Source: Diadema setosum (Eukaryota > Echinodermata > Echinoidea > Diadematoida > Diadematidae). Taken from it: 64,000 bases of DNA. Shown in pieces: positions 1 through 13,019 of the stretch. Position numbers and translations under genes: made by a program. Below the pieces are notes generated by a model that had not been told where the DNA came from, did no database searches, and saw only the letters and a program-made list of their open reading frames with translations. The stretch is taken from NCBI GenBank assembly GCA_033980235.1, contig CM067067.1, forward strand, positions 35,424,200-35,488,199. The letters run 5' to 3'. Position 1 is the first letter of the stretch, and every line of letters starts with the position of its first letter.

Positions 1-116
1 CACACATAAAAAATAAAAAGCAAGGAAAGCAATATAATCATATGTATACGGTGTGAAGAGAAGCAATATAATCATATATACATTTTATCATTGTTATATA
101 GTGTTATGATATGAAC

Positions 117-183
117 AGCTTGCTTCCAAAAGGCGCTAAATCCATTGAAAAATGATGGATCTATCGCCTTTTGGAAGCAAGCT
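117..183. repeat. Near-perfect hairpin (small foldback element)
   Basis: A 19-bp perfect inverted repeat: arms 117-135 (AGCTTGCTTCCAAAAGGCG) and 165-183. An inner 6-bp stem (140-145 with 155-160) closes a 9-nt loop. The spacing resembles a small MITE or a pre-miRNA-sized hairpin. I cannot assign it to a known family. Confidence 0.6.
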
Positions 184-366
184 CTACATATAAAAAGTGT
201 GACAAATCACTGTTTATTTTTAGCAAGTATTACATGCTAAGATCACAGTATATGTTCAGGGTTATATTGGCTGATTGACAAACACATTAATAAATTGAGA
301 GATAAAAATATCAAAGGGTATAATGCAAAATGCCAAAGATACAGTATCTCTCTCTATCTCTCTCTA

Positions 367-367
<1 letters not shown>

Positions 368-405
<38 letters not shown>
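368..405. repeat. (TA)n microsatellite
   Basis: Uninterrupted TA dinucleotides. Confidence 0.95.
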
Positions 406-408
<3 letters not shown>

Positions 409-1840
409 GTTCGTATTTATTTCTGGAATATACCACACCTGAAACGTTGGTCTTTGAATAACACATCCTCTAACATCTAACGCCCTTATGCCTTTGAAAT
501 GACCATGATAATAATGACAAACATGCTTATGGTAAATGTGATGTTGTTGATAATATTAATGATCATAACAATAACAGTAATAAAAAAAAATCACCAACAA
601 CAATAATAATACTAATAATAACAATAATAATGATAATTATGATAATAATGATAATATTACAACAACAAATAAATATTTCTCATTGATAGTAATGATGATG
701 ATGAGAATAATAATAGTAATAGCAATGATAACAATACTGATAATATGACCCTATTTTCTTAGCGTAACCTCCTCAGTTTTAAAGCTGCTCTTTCAGAGGT
801 GTCTGCCACAGCATTGCCAGCTACCCGTTTACACCCCTAGGTCAGGAAGGATATTTTGGGCAAAATTTATTCATTTATTCATCCTTCCATTCATTAAATA
901 GTTAATAATTGATTAATTAGTCAGGAAGAATATTTTGGGTAAAACATTTTTATTTATTTATTCACTCATTAATTAATTAATCAATTCATGTATTACTTAC
1001 TTAATTGATTAATTTATTAATTAATTGATTTATTCATTCATTCATTCATTTTCCATTTCCACAAAACATGTAAATATGAAATCACAAAATCACACATAAC
1101 AAGTTGATTCCAGAATTTCCCTGAATCTTTTCTCAGACCGCGACTATTCTTTTTATTTGTTTTCAACTAGGCAACATTAATAAACTTAATATACTCCAGT
1201 TAGAGAACAGAACAAAATACATGTTAAGATTTCATAAAAAAAGAAGTCAATGACAAAGGTTAATTGAAGGTGGCCCTCCCACCTTCCCATATAGAGATTT
1301 AAGAAGGAGGGCTTTTAGATTTGCATTTGAAAACATCCAAAATTGAGTTTCGCGTTGCTGTTTTATGCGGGAATATTACAAAGAAATGATAAGTTAATTG
1401 ATCGATGTTATACAAACGATTATCCTATTACATCAGATAACTCTGATTTTCAATGACATCTGAAAATCTCATATTCGCAATTAAAAACTCCATCAAGCTA
1501 ATCCCGTAAAACCCCCGTCAATGGGGGACTGCCTGAAAACTTGAGCCCACCGGGAAATGATATAACTCTTCCCCTATACAAGGTCTTCGCTCCTCACAGC
1601 TCTGCAGAGACAGAGACTGCGCATGCGTATTATGTGGGTGGAGCCGCCTGAAGCGCGAGGTTGCAACATCGCGCGATTAATCAAAGAATACTTTTGATAA
1701 GCTGTGGTGAAAGGCAAATACAGTTGAGTATTCGATAAAAAAAAGAAAGAAATGATATTGCGGCAAGGTCTTCATTACGAAATCAGCACAATGATTTGTG
1801 GTGAACAGGAAATCAAACAGGAGAGTGAGAAAGAGAGTAA

Positions 1841-1849
1841 GAGAGAGAC

Positions 1850-1898
<49 letters not shown>
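1841..1898. repeat. (GA)n microsatellite
   Basis: GA dinucleotides with a few CA interruptions at the left end. Confidence 0.95.
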
Positions 1899-1902
<4 letters not shown>

Positions 1903-2339
1903 TGGTGGCGCGGGGAAGAGAGCAAGAACAATAGTTTAAGCAGAAAAAAAGGTGAGATTACATAATACAAAGCCGGGAAAGAAATATGTAGATGCCAAAC
2001 AAAGTCAACTCTCTCTTGGCGTGGAATTACATCTGACTGCTTTTGGTAGCAATAAGATAAAATAAAATCAAATAAAGTATATATATATATACAGTTTGTA
2101 TATATACTGTATAATCATATAATACATACGTCTCCCGTGGAATACTAATCATACTGTCTTACGCCTATATATACATACGCGTATAGAGCAAATCTAGGTA
2201 TTTTTTCAACACAATGTCATTGTGCAGGGCTATATTTCTTTGATGGTAGACCTACTTCATTGACACTCCAATAGAGTTCACTTTTTCATGATAACGGTGA
2301 TAAAGATTTGAATTCAAATCTCGACTAACTTTTAAATCT

Positions 2340-2408
2340 TACGATGTCTATCAAAATGCAAAGTAAAACAATGAGACTATCGTAAAGATGTTTTCAAAAG
2401 ACATCGTA
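2340..2408. repeat. Short inverted repeat
   Basis: 10-bp arms TACGATGTCT (2340-2349) and AGACATCGTA (2399-2408) enclose an AT-rich loop. It is weak by itself and may be a decayed foldback element. Confidence 0.3.
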
Positions 2409-3365
2409 GTTGTTTTCATGTAAAAATGTCTATTTGACTTCCAATGTACGATGGCTTAGAAAGTGATGTACATTGTAAAATAAGATTAGTAGTAAAGAGA
2501 CAATCAGAGATGACAAATATGCATTTTCAAGCATGTTTATATCTATCTACTAATTTATCTATCTTACTATATAGAAATAGGGCATTAGCTTTATTTTGCA
2601 ACAAAAGAAGACTTATGTCAAATGAAGGCTAAAACGGTGTGTCTCTCTCATTCTAATCTATTCCTCGATATCTCTAGAGATTAATGGTGACTAGAATTAT
2701 TCCCCTCTTGTTCGGGTAAATAATTTATTTGGCCAAATACGGAGCTGTAAGAAGACATGCCACTTCCCATAACCATTCTCTTGTCGCGTTATGGAGATAG
2801 AGTAAAGGCTGCGCGTCTCAAATGAGGCGTAAGGAGTCGATCCGGCCCAGCGCTCCCCCGCACCTTTGACATTGACTCTCCCTTGGGTGAGATGAGACGA
2901 TGTGCGAAAAAGGTCCGCCCCTATATTTATTCCTATATGTAGGGAGAGCGAGAGAGCAGTCTTCGTAATAAAGCAGAGCATTCGCTGAATGGGTAGTCTT
3001 TGGACTTATTCCAAAAGGCATGAAATCAAGAATTTAAGAAGAGATAAACCAAGAATTTAAGAAGAGATCTAAAATATACCGAAACATATTCCTCCTTTCT
3101 TGCTTGCTGAATAGTAGGAGAGGTTACAGTAGAGGTATGTTGATAAAGCTAGATTAAGAGGGGGGGGGGGGGGCGTTGATTTACTGACACACACATGAAC
3201 ACACATATATCAATAATATCAGACACAAACAGAGAATATATATTCATCGAAATACAAAATACATCATGATATTTCAAACAAAGCACTTTGAAAAACAGCA
3301 ATAAAATGTCGTGACTCAGAACATCATAACATACATATTATGTATTTTGTTTTCCGATGGGGTCA

Positions 3366-3414
3366 GTTTAGACACCTGTTTTCTTGATATTATCAAGAAA
3401 ACAGGTGTCTAAAC
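3366..3414. repeat. 49-nt perfect palindrome
   Basis: Arms 3366-3389 and 3391-3414 are exact reverse complements (24 bp) around a single central T. The left arm reads GTTTAGACACCTGTTTTCTT then GATA. Outside the arms the symmetry stops. No target-site duplication is evident. It may be a recently formed foldback element or a transposon-footprint palindrome. Confidence 0.8.
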
Positions 3415-3488
3415 AGACACCATGTTTGTCTGAAACACTTGCAACTTATGATTATGACTTGAATTTTTTTTTATTTTTATTATATTCC

Positions 3489-3990
3489 CTAATATATACT
3501 ATCAGTACATAGATAAAAACGAGTTATCATTCTTCTTATTTTACAATTATAGTTTTCCTCTCTAACAAGCATAGTAATATCATTTAATGCCGAATTGCTG
3601 ATACCAATAAAACCAAATAATTCATTTTCCATCGTAAATGTTGTTTCTAAACCCGAATTACTATTAACCCATTCTCTTACTTCAGCCCATATCAACATGC
3701 TGACACTCACTCAAAAGAAAAATTTGACTATTACAGTTTCATGGTACACATAACAAAATGAACATTCTTTTCTTTCAATCAACCCAATTCTATTCCACAT
3801 CTTATTAGTCTTGTTAGTATATAAAATTCTATTCAGTATTTTGACCTGAAGCCACCGTAAATTAACATCCGGTGTAGTCATGTACGGGGCCATGATTGCC
3901 ATTTCTTCCCCTCAAGTTGTATTAAGTCATATAGATCTTTGATTGATGGATAACCAGCTAATTTTGATAAAGAGAGACACATGTTCGACA
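3489..3990 (-). pseudogene. Decayed LINE fragment (reverse-transcriptase C-terminal zinc-binding domain)
   Basis: On the minus strand this encodes DVNLRWLQVKILNRILYTN followed by a CSFC motif and ETV, the pattern of the zf-RVT region at the C-terminus of many non-LTR retrotransposon polymerases (typically LRWfQyrIlhRIL.TN...CsFC...Et..HLf). An in-frame stop at 3711-3713 interrupts it where the HLF..C segment should follow. The same frame then continues (MLIWAEVREWV...) to about 3489. The segment upstream of 3902 (IKDLYDLIQLEGKKW) is in another frame, so there is also a frameshift. It is a dead 5'-truncated copy, not a host gene. Confidence 0.7.
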
Positions 3991-4249
3991 TTGATGTATA
4001 ATGTAAACTCACACACAAGTCTGAGCGTAAGAAGAAGAAGAAGAAAAATGAAAAGGAGAAGAAAAAAAAAATGCGCATAAAACACGTAAAAGGAACTTTT
4101 GGTATTGCTACCAGGATAAGAATAAGAACGAATGTAACAATAATATGGGGTTGACCACGACAACTGCGAGATATGGGCTAATATCAGAAAGAGAAAAAGC
4201 AATTTCTAGTTTTCATTCTTGTTTTTTTTTTTTTTCCACGTAACCGCAA

Positions 4250-5060
4250 TCCATTTACCGACGCCGTAGAATAAAGGCCGGTTCTACTTAAAACTTTTAG
4301 CAGGAAGCGCTTCAAGGGGGAGCTTGAGAGTGAAGATCCATTTCGCGCGCTTATTATATCAACCCATTGTACTTACTCCCTTCATCCATCATGCACCATG
4401 ATCAACGCAGAATCCTAACGCTCTTGAGAATCCGCGATCGAGCCAATAAACGCTCGTATCACTTCCTATATACGCCAGCTAAAAGATACCGCTTGAAAGC
4501 AAGTTCTTCTTATTGAAGAGCTATTTAAGATAAACGCTGTGTAAGAGAAAGAAAAGATAGAGGGAGATGGGGAGATGGGGAGATGGAGGGGGAAAGGTAA
4601 GGGAGAGAACGCCTGTGCATGAGAGATGGAAGATAGAGAGAGAGAAAAGATATGAAATACTGCGGTGGAGCCCGCGTTCCCTCGCTCATCTTCGTTCGCC
4701 TCTTTCTTATCATATCATGTCTCGCATGATATACGTACTCAAAAACGATGATGCTGCATGAACGCTGAACGAGATAGCGGCTATTAAGATAGCAGCCGCC
4801 GCGTCATTCCGAGAGCACAAGCTCTCATTCAACATCCTAACAATGATTTTCAATTGGCCGCGCTGCTCCCAAGAGGGGACCTGTTTTGTGTCCTCATTTT
4901 CAAGCATGTATTACGAGTTTGAATGGCGCCAAACTCTCTGGCCGATCGCCTGCCTTGAAAAGAGGCGATGCAAGGGAACGTGACATTTTATAACGTAACG
5001 CAATGAAAAGCTCAATTCTTCGAAACGGAGGAAGGGGTGGGGGTGGGGGATGCCATGCAG
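4250..5060. promoter_or_regulatory. Complex islands (candidate regulatory elements)
   Basis: Two CpG-containing blocks (4250-4510 and 4720-5060) separated by a GA-rich tract. The first contains CCAATAAACGC, similar to posterior-Hox-type sites. No recognised coding potential. Confidence 0.25.
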
Positions 5061-6225
5061 ATATGCCATTAAAGATAAGCGTTTCCTGACATTGTATACC
5101 GCGATATTGATTCATACGCCCAAGACACACAAACAGCAACGTTGTTCATGATTTTTTTAATACATGATATAAAAAGATATAGTATAAGTAGGTTGATGGT
5201 TATCATAAATTGGCACATTGATGACACGAATTTATAATCAAACCGATACTGGTCTGAAAACACGAGGAATGAAATATGATTTGATACGAAGCCAGTTTTT
5301 ATCTAACAATAGTAACAATCTGCAAAAGCGATTGGGATGTATAACTCTCTCCCATTCTATATGCTTACCCTCTTGTTTGAGTTTGTCTGGAAAGTTTAAA
5401 ACATATTGTCAGAGTTTCAGAACAATTTCAGATGTTGAATATCTGTGGGTGGGATTTAGTGATGATGATGATTTTTGTAACAACAAAATGATTACCACAA
5501 AAAACGGTACGAATGGAATGAAAATTATACTTATGACGACAATCACATCACAATTTGAACATCTATTTTTGTAAAATGTAAAATTTTTGTTCTTTTGGAC
5601 ATGTTTTTTTTTTTAATATATGATAAACATTAATGTACAGTTAATCTTTGAAAAATATGAAAATTTAATAAACTTAAAACGGGAAGTGAGCAAAGAACTC
5701 CCTACATTTTTTTTTTCATATAGAATTTGGTACGAACTCTAAAAACAAGTACTATCTTCGATATTAACAAATCTGGGAGTTAAATTTTGGCCATTCTTAC
5801 TTTTCCCGCTCATATTTCTGTCATTTCAATCCTAAGTTTTATTTAAAACGTCTTTAAGTGGAAGCCTACCTGTGTTCTTGCCAGTCAATGGATAAACTAC
5901 AGAGAGACAACGTTAAATTGATTCCCGTAATTTACCTAGAGGAATACCAGTATTTACCTTACACGTTGACTATCAACATGATCAGGAAAGTGATAAGTTT
6001 ACGACTTTTTAGCTTGAATAGCATTATATTGCGACTACATTGTTTTTGCCCTTGCACATGTTATGCAAAATTTGATGGCGCAATATTATATCTGTATGTC
6101 TTTACATAATTTTGTATTTATAAATAACATATTCTACGGCCATTACAGGTGGATTGATATAGACATAGATGAATACATGTACAACAACGTTTATGTATTC
6201 AGTGAGTGTTTTAATAATAGTGAGA

Positions 6226-6275
6226 CTCTTATAAAGCGCACATTTCTACCTAAAAAAGATACTCAAGGCGCTATA
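6226..6275. repeat. GCGC hairpin repeat fragment
   Basis: ATAAAGCGCACATTTC...CAAGGCGCTATAG forms a small AGCGC/GCGCT hairpin resembling a dispersed SINE-type fragment of invertebrate genomes. Confidence 0.3.
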
Positions 6276-6414
6276 GAACAGAGTACATATATTGTGTCAC
6301 GTTACAACAGTATCACAAAAAATAATTAGACAATAAACCAACAAACAATAGGCCTATATATACCTACACATACTATACATACAGGTATACAATATTGTCA
6401 ATTTAAATTGAAAA

Positions 6415-6457
<43 letters not shown>
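6415..6457. repeat. (TA)n microsatellite
   Basis: Uninterrupted TA dinucleotides. Confidence 0.95.
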
Positions 6458-6460
<3 letters not shown>

Positions 6461-8224
6461 TTAATCATTTCTGACATGATTTGTTGTCTGTTCTCCCTTA
6501 ATTTTTCACCGGAGAAAGAATTTCTGCGAATATACTCCCTTCTGCAACTAAAACCCGTTTATATGGCCCACCTCTGTAATATTATGATCCCTTAGTTATT
6601 TGTTATGTGCTTTTGTATGAGAGTGTGGAAATCAGTTTGACTGGATGGTTAAAGCATGTTGTCACTCTTGAGTTTATTGAAGTTGGGAAAGTCAGAGGTA
6701 GATGTGAATGTATTTTGAAATGGACATCTCGGAGTCGGTGGTAATAATCATGTCGGTAATATGTGACCTGAATTTCTTGACAGGTTCACTTCTTATGAAA
6801 TTGTGAAAATCTGAAAAGTGGAAACACAAGCGGCGTTAGCTTGAAAGTAACTTTCTTAAATAATTCCTTACCTACTCTTACCTAATGTAAGAGCATCTTG
6901 AGGAAGACTGGCTGCTAAGTCGTTCGCCCACAATTTTGTGTAAGTAGCGCAGCGACAAAAAGTTTAACAACCTCTGCAATTCGTCAACATCGTTTTCACG
7001 CCGAACGGTTGGATCACCTTTAGCGCCATAATGCTTTTTAAAAAGCCACCACGTCTCGAACCCGGCCAATCTTTGTTGAGACTGCCAAAATTAAATTTCT
7101 ACCGCCTGCAGTATTATGTCCGTCCGACCCTTTCTGCGTGAATCATTGCTATATGATGGTCACCTATCATGGACATACTACTCGGGCAATCACAGGTGAT
7201 ATGAGATCAGGAAAATGACCAAGAAGGAAGATCTCCTAGACGGGTACGGCCAAGACGGAGGATGAGAGAAGATGCCCCTGATATTTATGACCAAGATATG
7301 GTGTTTGCGGGGCGGTGGTTTGTCTTCAGATAAGGCCGGGGCGAGCCCTAAGCGCTTCCATCCATTTTGATATCGGCGGCCAAGAAATCGAGGTGGATTC
7401 CCGGAGACAATTTAAAAGGAAAGTAATAAAGGGCTCTGATGAATCAAAGGCACGTGAGTCTAGACTGACGATAGCCAGTACTAGGATAAGAACAAAATGG
7501 AAAAGAATATTTATAAAGAATTGCTGTAAAGAAACTCGCGGAGCAGTCAACATATTAGTAATGTTGCACGCTCTTCTGCTGTCGGCAGCATAGTTTGTCT
7601 TGCGCCAAACGGTGTCGTCTGCGCAAATCCGAGTTCCATTACCAGACGCTTACCAATGAACTTCTTCCTTTTATGGAGAACTAGGGAGAGAGCGGAGTAA
7701 AAAAGAAGAAGTTCAGCGACGAGTACGTCGTCCTCAATGTTGCAATCATGGAGGAATAGACCCGCCGGGGGGTCCAAGGTGACATCATCGTGTGATGGGG
7801 TATGGGGAGATGCAACGTAAGAATCTTTATCGTCAAAAGCACCACTAAGAACAAATTATAAAGAAAGGTGGGCAACAGAGTTTCTCGTGGTATAGTGGCT
7901 TAGATTACATTCTTGCAATAAACACTATCTTGGCCCAGAAGCTCTTAAGTCGTGACATCATTATCGTTTTATTTTAGGACCTCGAAATAGAATCTCCCTC
8001 TCCCTCCCCTTCTCTCCCTCTTTCTACATTTATGTACTTATTTGCAGTAAACAATTATGCAATATGTTTGGTCAGTACGGGTCCTAGTTGATAGTTTCAC
8101 CGTAGGAAGACACAAACAGCATGACAGAGATCCACAGGAATGGAAGCAATGTGTGAGACAACCCGATTTTCAAATGGGATAGTGTGTATGGATATATATA
8201 TAGGTCCTACAGTAAGGGTAATAG

Positions 8225-8258
8225 TGTGTGTCTGTGTGTGTGTGTGTTTGTGTGTGTA
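8225..8258. repeat. (GT)n microsatellite
   Basis: Imperfect GT dinucleotides. Confidence 0.9.
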
Positions 8259-8739
8259 CGTGGGTGCGTTCAACCTGGTGAATAATATACATTTTCTGAA
8301 AATTTGCAACAATTTTAAACGTTGATAATTATAATAGATCTGCAATTGTTTAATTCCGTAGCACCTTCATAAATTGTCTAATAGACCCACAAATCATGTA
8401 CCGATAGCATACAAAAATTATGCCATCTGTCGTCTGTAGTTGAAGTCAACCGTGTGCTTAACGACAAAGAGCCGCCGACTTATCAATCGAATATCCTGCC
8501 AATTGTTTCATACCTTTCAGTTTTTGTAATCACTGCAACGTTGGCTTGTTAAATCATATATAACTAGAATACCCCTTATACATATAGGAACCCCTTCTCC
8601 ATGTTCTCCACACATTATTTCCCGATTTTTCTCCTCCCCTGCACTCCTCCACCCCCTCCCCTTCCCCCCATCAACTCCCTATCCTCCGCTCCCAATCACG
8701 AGCCTCGTTCGGTAATGATGACAAGGAAAGATGGTGACA

Positions 8740-9000
8740 AATCGCTGGAACCATCCCTAAATCCGCCCAAAATGAATTGCTTTTAAAGGATCTCCGTGCC
8801 CCCGCACCGTCGGCCGTTTTACCTCGGAGCAAAGTTCACGCTCTCTCCATATGATGGCGGGTGCCTCATTATTGGGGGAAGTTCGAGGCCTTGTGAAAAT
8901 CGCTTTCGTCTTGTTACTTCCTGAATGGAAAGTATAAAAATCATCTTTTGTACACCCATAGTTGGATGCTGTCGCTTTTGATTGGTTTTCCATTATTTGG
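8740..9000. promoter_or_regulatory. Complex island (candidate regulatory element)
   Basis: A CpG-rich, repeat-free block between a C-rich tract and the long CA array. A 78-codon minus-strand frame is unrecognised. Confidence 0.2.
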
Positions 9001-9128
9001 ATTTTATGTTTGTCTTTACAAATAAGTATTTTGTTGTTGTTGTTGCACGAGGTGAGTGTGTATTTTCTTTATTAGCTATTTCATCTATGTAATGTAGGGG
9101 TGTTTCAGGTCCATCCCACTTCAGTGCA

Positions 9129-9155
9129 AACACACACACACACACACACACTCAC

Positions 9156-9209
<54 letters not shown>
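9129..9209. repeat. (CA)n microsatellite
   Basis: Long CA array with one CTCACTTA interruption. Confidence 0.95.
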
Positions 9210-9211
<2 letters not shown>

Positions 9212-9812
9212 ACAGAGCGAGAGAGTCACACACAAACACAGATAGACACACCCATAATGACACTTATAAACCCAAGTATTATTTTGGTTGCTGCTATGTT
9301 AAAAGCATGTCTGTGTATCACACCACATGGAATAAGACACGTCATGTCAGTGACGGCATTTCCGGGGTCATCAATGCGATTAGCAACACACATTTTCTTA
9401 AAACATCCTGCACGCACACTCTAGGAGAAATTCGCTCATGTTGATTGCTTGGTGGAATTCAACCAGCAGCAATCACTTCTAATTCATCAAGAACGGCATG
9501 TATGATAATACCTAACTGAAATTGAAGTTATTTATCTATAATCTCCATATTCTTACAACATATTATGTACTGCATTGGTCTTTTTCGTAACAAAGCAATG
9601 TGAAAGAGAAATCTCACCTTTCTGCGCCAGGAGTTTCACTGTGTGACAGACACGGCGCATTATATAGAAGACTCTATCATCATTGATACTGTCATTATTG
9701 GCCATAACATACATTCGTATACATGATCATACATTATAATGCTTTACATTTTATGTACATCCATACATTCACATGCATTTACTGTGTTGTAACCTTCCGT
9801 CATGATCTGAAG

Positions 9813-9860
9813 CCCCCCCCCCCAAATATTTGATTTGATTTGATTTGATTTGATTTATTA
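9813..9860 (-). repeat. Poly-C plus (TTTGA)n tail
   Basis: C11 is followed by TTTGATTTGA repeats. The same pentamer as the array near 32412; probably the tail of a minus-strand retroposon. Confidence 0.45.
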
Positions 9861-10687
9861 GTCACTGCATTATATCATTGCTCATGCAGATACATATGAA
9901 GCTAGATATTAGTTCAAGTTCATTATCCGACTTATTTAGATAGATACATCTGAAATGTAGATATAGACGAGGCACGTACGAAAACATGTGCTTTGGCGTT
10001 TTTTCGCCTTACACAAGTGGAGTTTCCTAAACAACGCTGTATCTTCTGCCATGATAACACTTGCCTCTCCGGCTCCAGCGCCCTTTTTTTTTTCTTGTCG
10101 AAATCATTGCTCGTTATCGTAACGAAGATGGAAAGAGCGCCGCGGCAGATGCGGCGGGCATGATGCTCCTGATGTCGTTGACCAAATCCCCCTGCTTTTA
10201 AGGGGCGCTGAAGATGTGAACTTGTCGGAGAGAATGGACAAGCAACAAACAGACTGTGAGAAATTAGGGACAAAAAACGAGAGAAAGAGGGGGGGGGGGG
10301 GGTGAGAGAGCAGGACATAGTAGCTGAAGGAAAAGCATGCACTTGTACTTTGGTTGGAAAGAATATGTTTTTCGGACTTTGCAGAATGTGTTTATGCTTC
10401 CGGCTGGATAGCTGCAAATTTCACAAAAACACCGATGATGAATTTGACGCATTCATGCTTGCAGCAAAGGTGAAGGAGTCTATTGTGGCATAGAACAGAA
10501 GGAGTGATGATCACTTGCAACGGATTGAAAAATATCTGATGAGAAATTTACCAAACGTTTGTTTCAGATGCTGAAACAGCTGCTGAAAAGCAACAACTCT
10601 CACTGATTGATGGTTAAGAAATTTACAGCGGAGAAGACAAACAAGGAAATATCGTCAGGTGTCGAAATGAGCAAATCATCAATTATG

Positions 10688-10689
<2 letters not shown>

Positions 10690-10721
<32 letters not shown>
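10690..10721. repeat. (TA)n microsatellite
   Basis: Uninterrupted TA dinucleotides. Confidence 0.95.
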
Positions 10722-10724
<3 letters not shown>

Positions 10725-10865
10725 CGAAGGAGAAAGAAAATTCTTTGGGAATATAGTTTGCTGAAGATAGACGAAAAGCGCTCGATATCGTAAAGCAGAG
10801 CATATTAGGCGTACCTGTGCTTTGGCGTCTTGTCCGGTACCGGCGGTAGCGAACAATCATAAAAT

Positions 10866-11035
<170 letters not shown>

Positions 11036-11284
11036 TAGGTGAGAGAAAGGATGAGACGATAGACGTAGTTTGAATCCTCACAGTTTGATTTTTATTCTCA
11101 AGCTTACGGGCCCTGCCCTTTATCAAGATTGAGGATCAAAGAAATCGGACAAAATAATGATGATGGATACAGAACATGGTATAGATATTGTATACAAAAA
11201 ATAATAATATCGATCAAGATAATAATGAAAGTAATAATGATAATGATAGAGGTAAAAATAGCAATCATAAACAAGCATACATAT

Positions 11285-11542
11285 GCGTATAACCAAATAC
11301 ATCCATATACGCATGTATACATAGATGCATAGATGCATTATATAGATAGATGTGTACAATGGTGTGTTTGACAATAAACAACATTGCTGCCACTGTGTTA
11401 AGATGTCCGATAGCCCAACCCTGTTTTTGTTTTTTCATATACCACCAGAATGTTTCCCGCAACCGGTTACCAACTGATTACCGGCTTACAACCAGCCCAA
11501 ATGTAAAATATACATCACATCGTACGTTTCTATAAATTATGT

Positions 11543-11595
<53 letters not shown>

Positions 11596-11816
11596 TCTAA
11601 TTGAGAATGCTATTTATGTACCCTCCTCTTTTTTGTGCCTATGTTCAGTTTATTTATGCAAATACTCCTCAATTTATTCAATTATCATCTTGATTTTTAT
11701 TAATTGCCGTTATTATTTATATAATTACCTATCTTCGTATGGAAATATGTATTTGTATATGCGCGTGCATATTTGTATCTATATACACATGTATATATGC
11801 ATGTATTTGGTTACAC

Positions 11817-11817
<1 letters not shown>
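11285..11817. repeat. Inverted repeat between (TA)n arrays
   Basis: Arms 11285-11323 and 11779-11817 are inverted copies with 33 of 39 positions matching (TAACCAAATACAT core). The pair is bracketed by long (TA)n tracts at 10866-11035 and 11818-11855 and encloses another at 11546-11591. It may be a MITE whose flanks expanded as TA repeats. Confidence 0.45.
11546..11591. repeat. (TA)n microsatellite
   Basis: Uninterrupted TA dinucleotides. Confidence 0.95.

Positions 11818-11855
<38 letters not shown>
11818..11855. repeat. (TA)n microsatellite
   Basis: Uninterrupted TA dinucleotides directly after an inverted-repeat arm. Confidence 0.95.
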
Positions 11856-11857
<2 letters not shown>

Positions 11858-13019
11858 GATTTTATACTTGTCAGCTATATATGATTTTATAAATTTATAA
11901 TTGTAAGAAAATGAGAGCATGTCTGTCTTAGTCCTCCACAAAGGTTTTGATATTGAAACACATTAGTAAAAAGGCGTCGTTATCATTATAAATTTACTAG
12001 AACTTGTTCTTGTCTTGTTTGTTATTTTTTCTAATTATCATCATTATTGTTATTATGATCATTATGGTATCAACAGTGTTATTGTTATCATTGTTTAAAT
12101 GTTATTATCATCATTGGTATTATTGTCATTATTATTATCATTACCATTTCTATAGAAGTGTAATAGAAGCAATATGCATCAACTTCTGCCTGCAGATTAA
12201 AGATGGAGACGGAGGGAAAAAGAATTATCATTCCAAAAAAAAAAAAAAAAATAAAAATGCAACATTTGCCTTTTCTTGATAATGAAAATGTGTAGATAAA
12301 CAACAACACTTAACTGAAATATACAAGATAATGAAGCAAAAATAGACTACAAGTGAGCGCGGCATGTCTGGGCGTTTCCCTTCTTTTTACAGCAAAAATG
12401 AGTATAAGAGGGAGAGAGAAACAGAGCGACTATCCCTGCTAGATAGATGAATTGGTTCCTAGGTCTTTCCTCAAGTTTTATGACTACGACCTTCACTTAG
12501 ACATCATTATTAATACCAAAGAATATCCTATATTTCTCTATGTGTGGCTGGAACGCATGTTTTGGTACACCCGTGTTTGTTACAAGCTTTTAGCTCATCC
12601 GCTTTTATAAGAGGATAAGTGCCGACAAGTCTTCTTTCTTTTTTCCCCTCGCAGAATACTTCGGAAGAGCAATGCTAGAAAAGAAACCCTTCAAAGGACT
12701 ATTTCATAAATGATTTGAATGAGAGGCTCAGAGAAATCTTTGAAGGAAGCTATCAATACAAACCTAACGTGGTGAGAGGGAGCAGATAGTCTCGCTTCGA
12801 CGCGTTCACTCTGTTAGTCAAATAGGCTAAAGACGCTAAGATGGGCTGTGTTTCCAGCATTGATGAACGTCATTAATTGAAGACGCACATCCCTACAAAC
12901 GAGCACCAGAACAAAACAAAACCCCCAAGGGAGAGAGTGAGGGAGTAAAAAGAGAAAAAAAAAAAAACGAGAGAAAGAGAGAGATTGAGAGGAGGAGGGG
13001 AGAGATAGAAAGAATGATA

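Larger units (their letters stand above)
184..3365. other. Intergenic, 3' distal to Evx
   Basis: AT-rich spacer. It includes an (AAT)n-like imperfect stretch (540-750) and a direct repeat of GTCAGGAAGRATATTTTGGG (near 840 and 922). There are complex blocks near 1500-1680 and 2740-2960 that may be regulatory, and a local duplication of AATTTAAGAAGAGAT (3032-3068). No gene seen. Confidence 0.5.
5061..8739. other. Intergenic, no gene recognised
   Basis: AT-rich sequence with open frames of up to 118 codons (5218-5574, plus) that show no known domain. More complex blocks lie at 6890-7350 and 7360-7800. Confidence 0.5.

Noticed and set aside
7000..7080. Minus-strand GGGTTCGAGACG as a tRNA B box
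   Set aside because: There is no A box or cloverleaf at the required distance.
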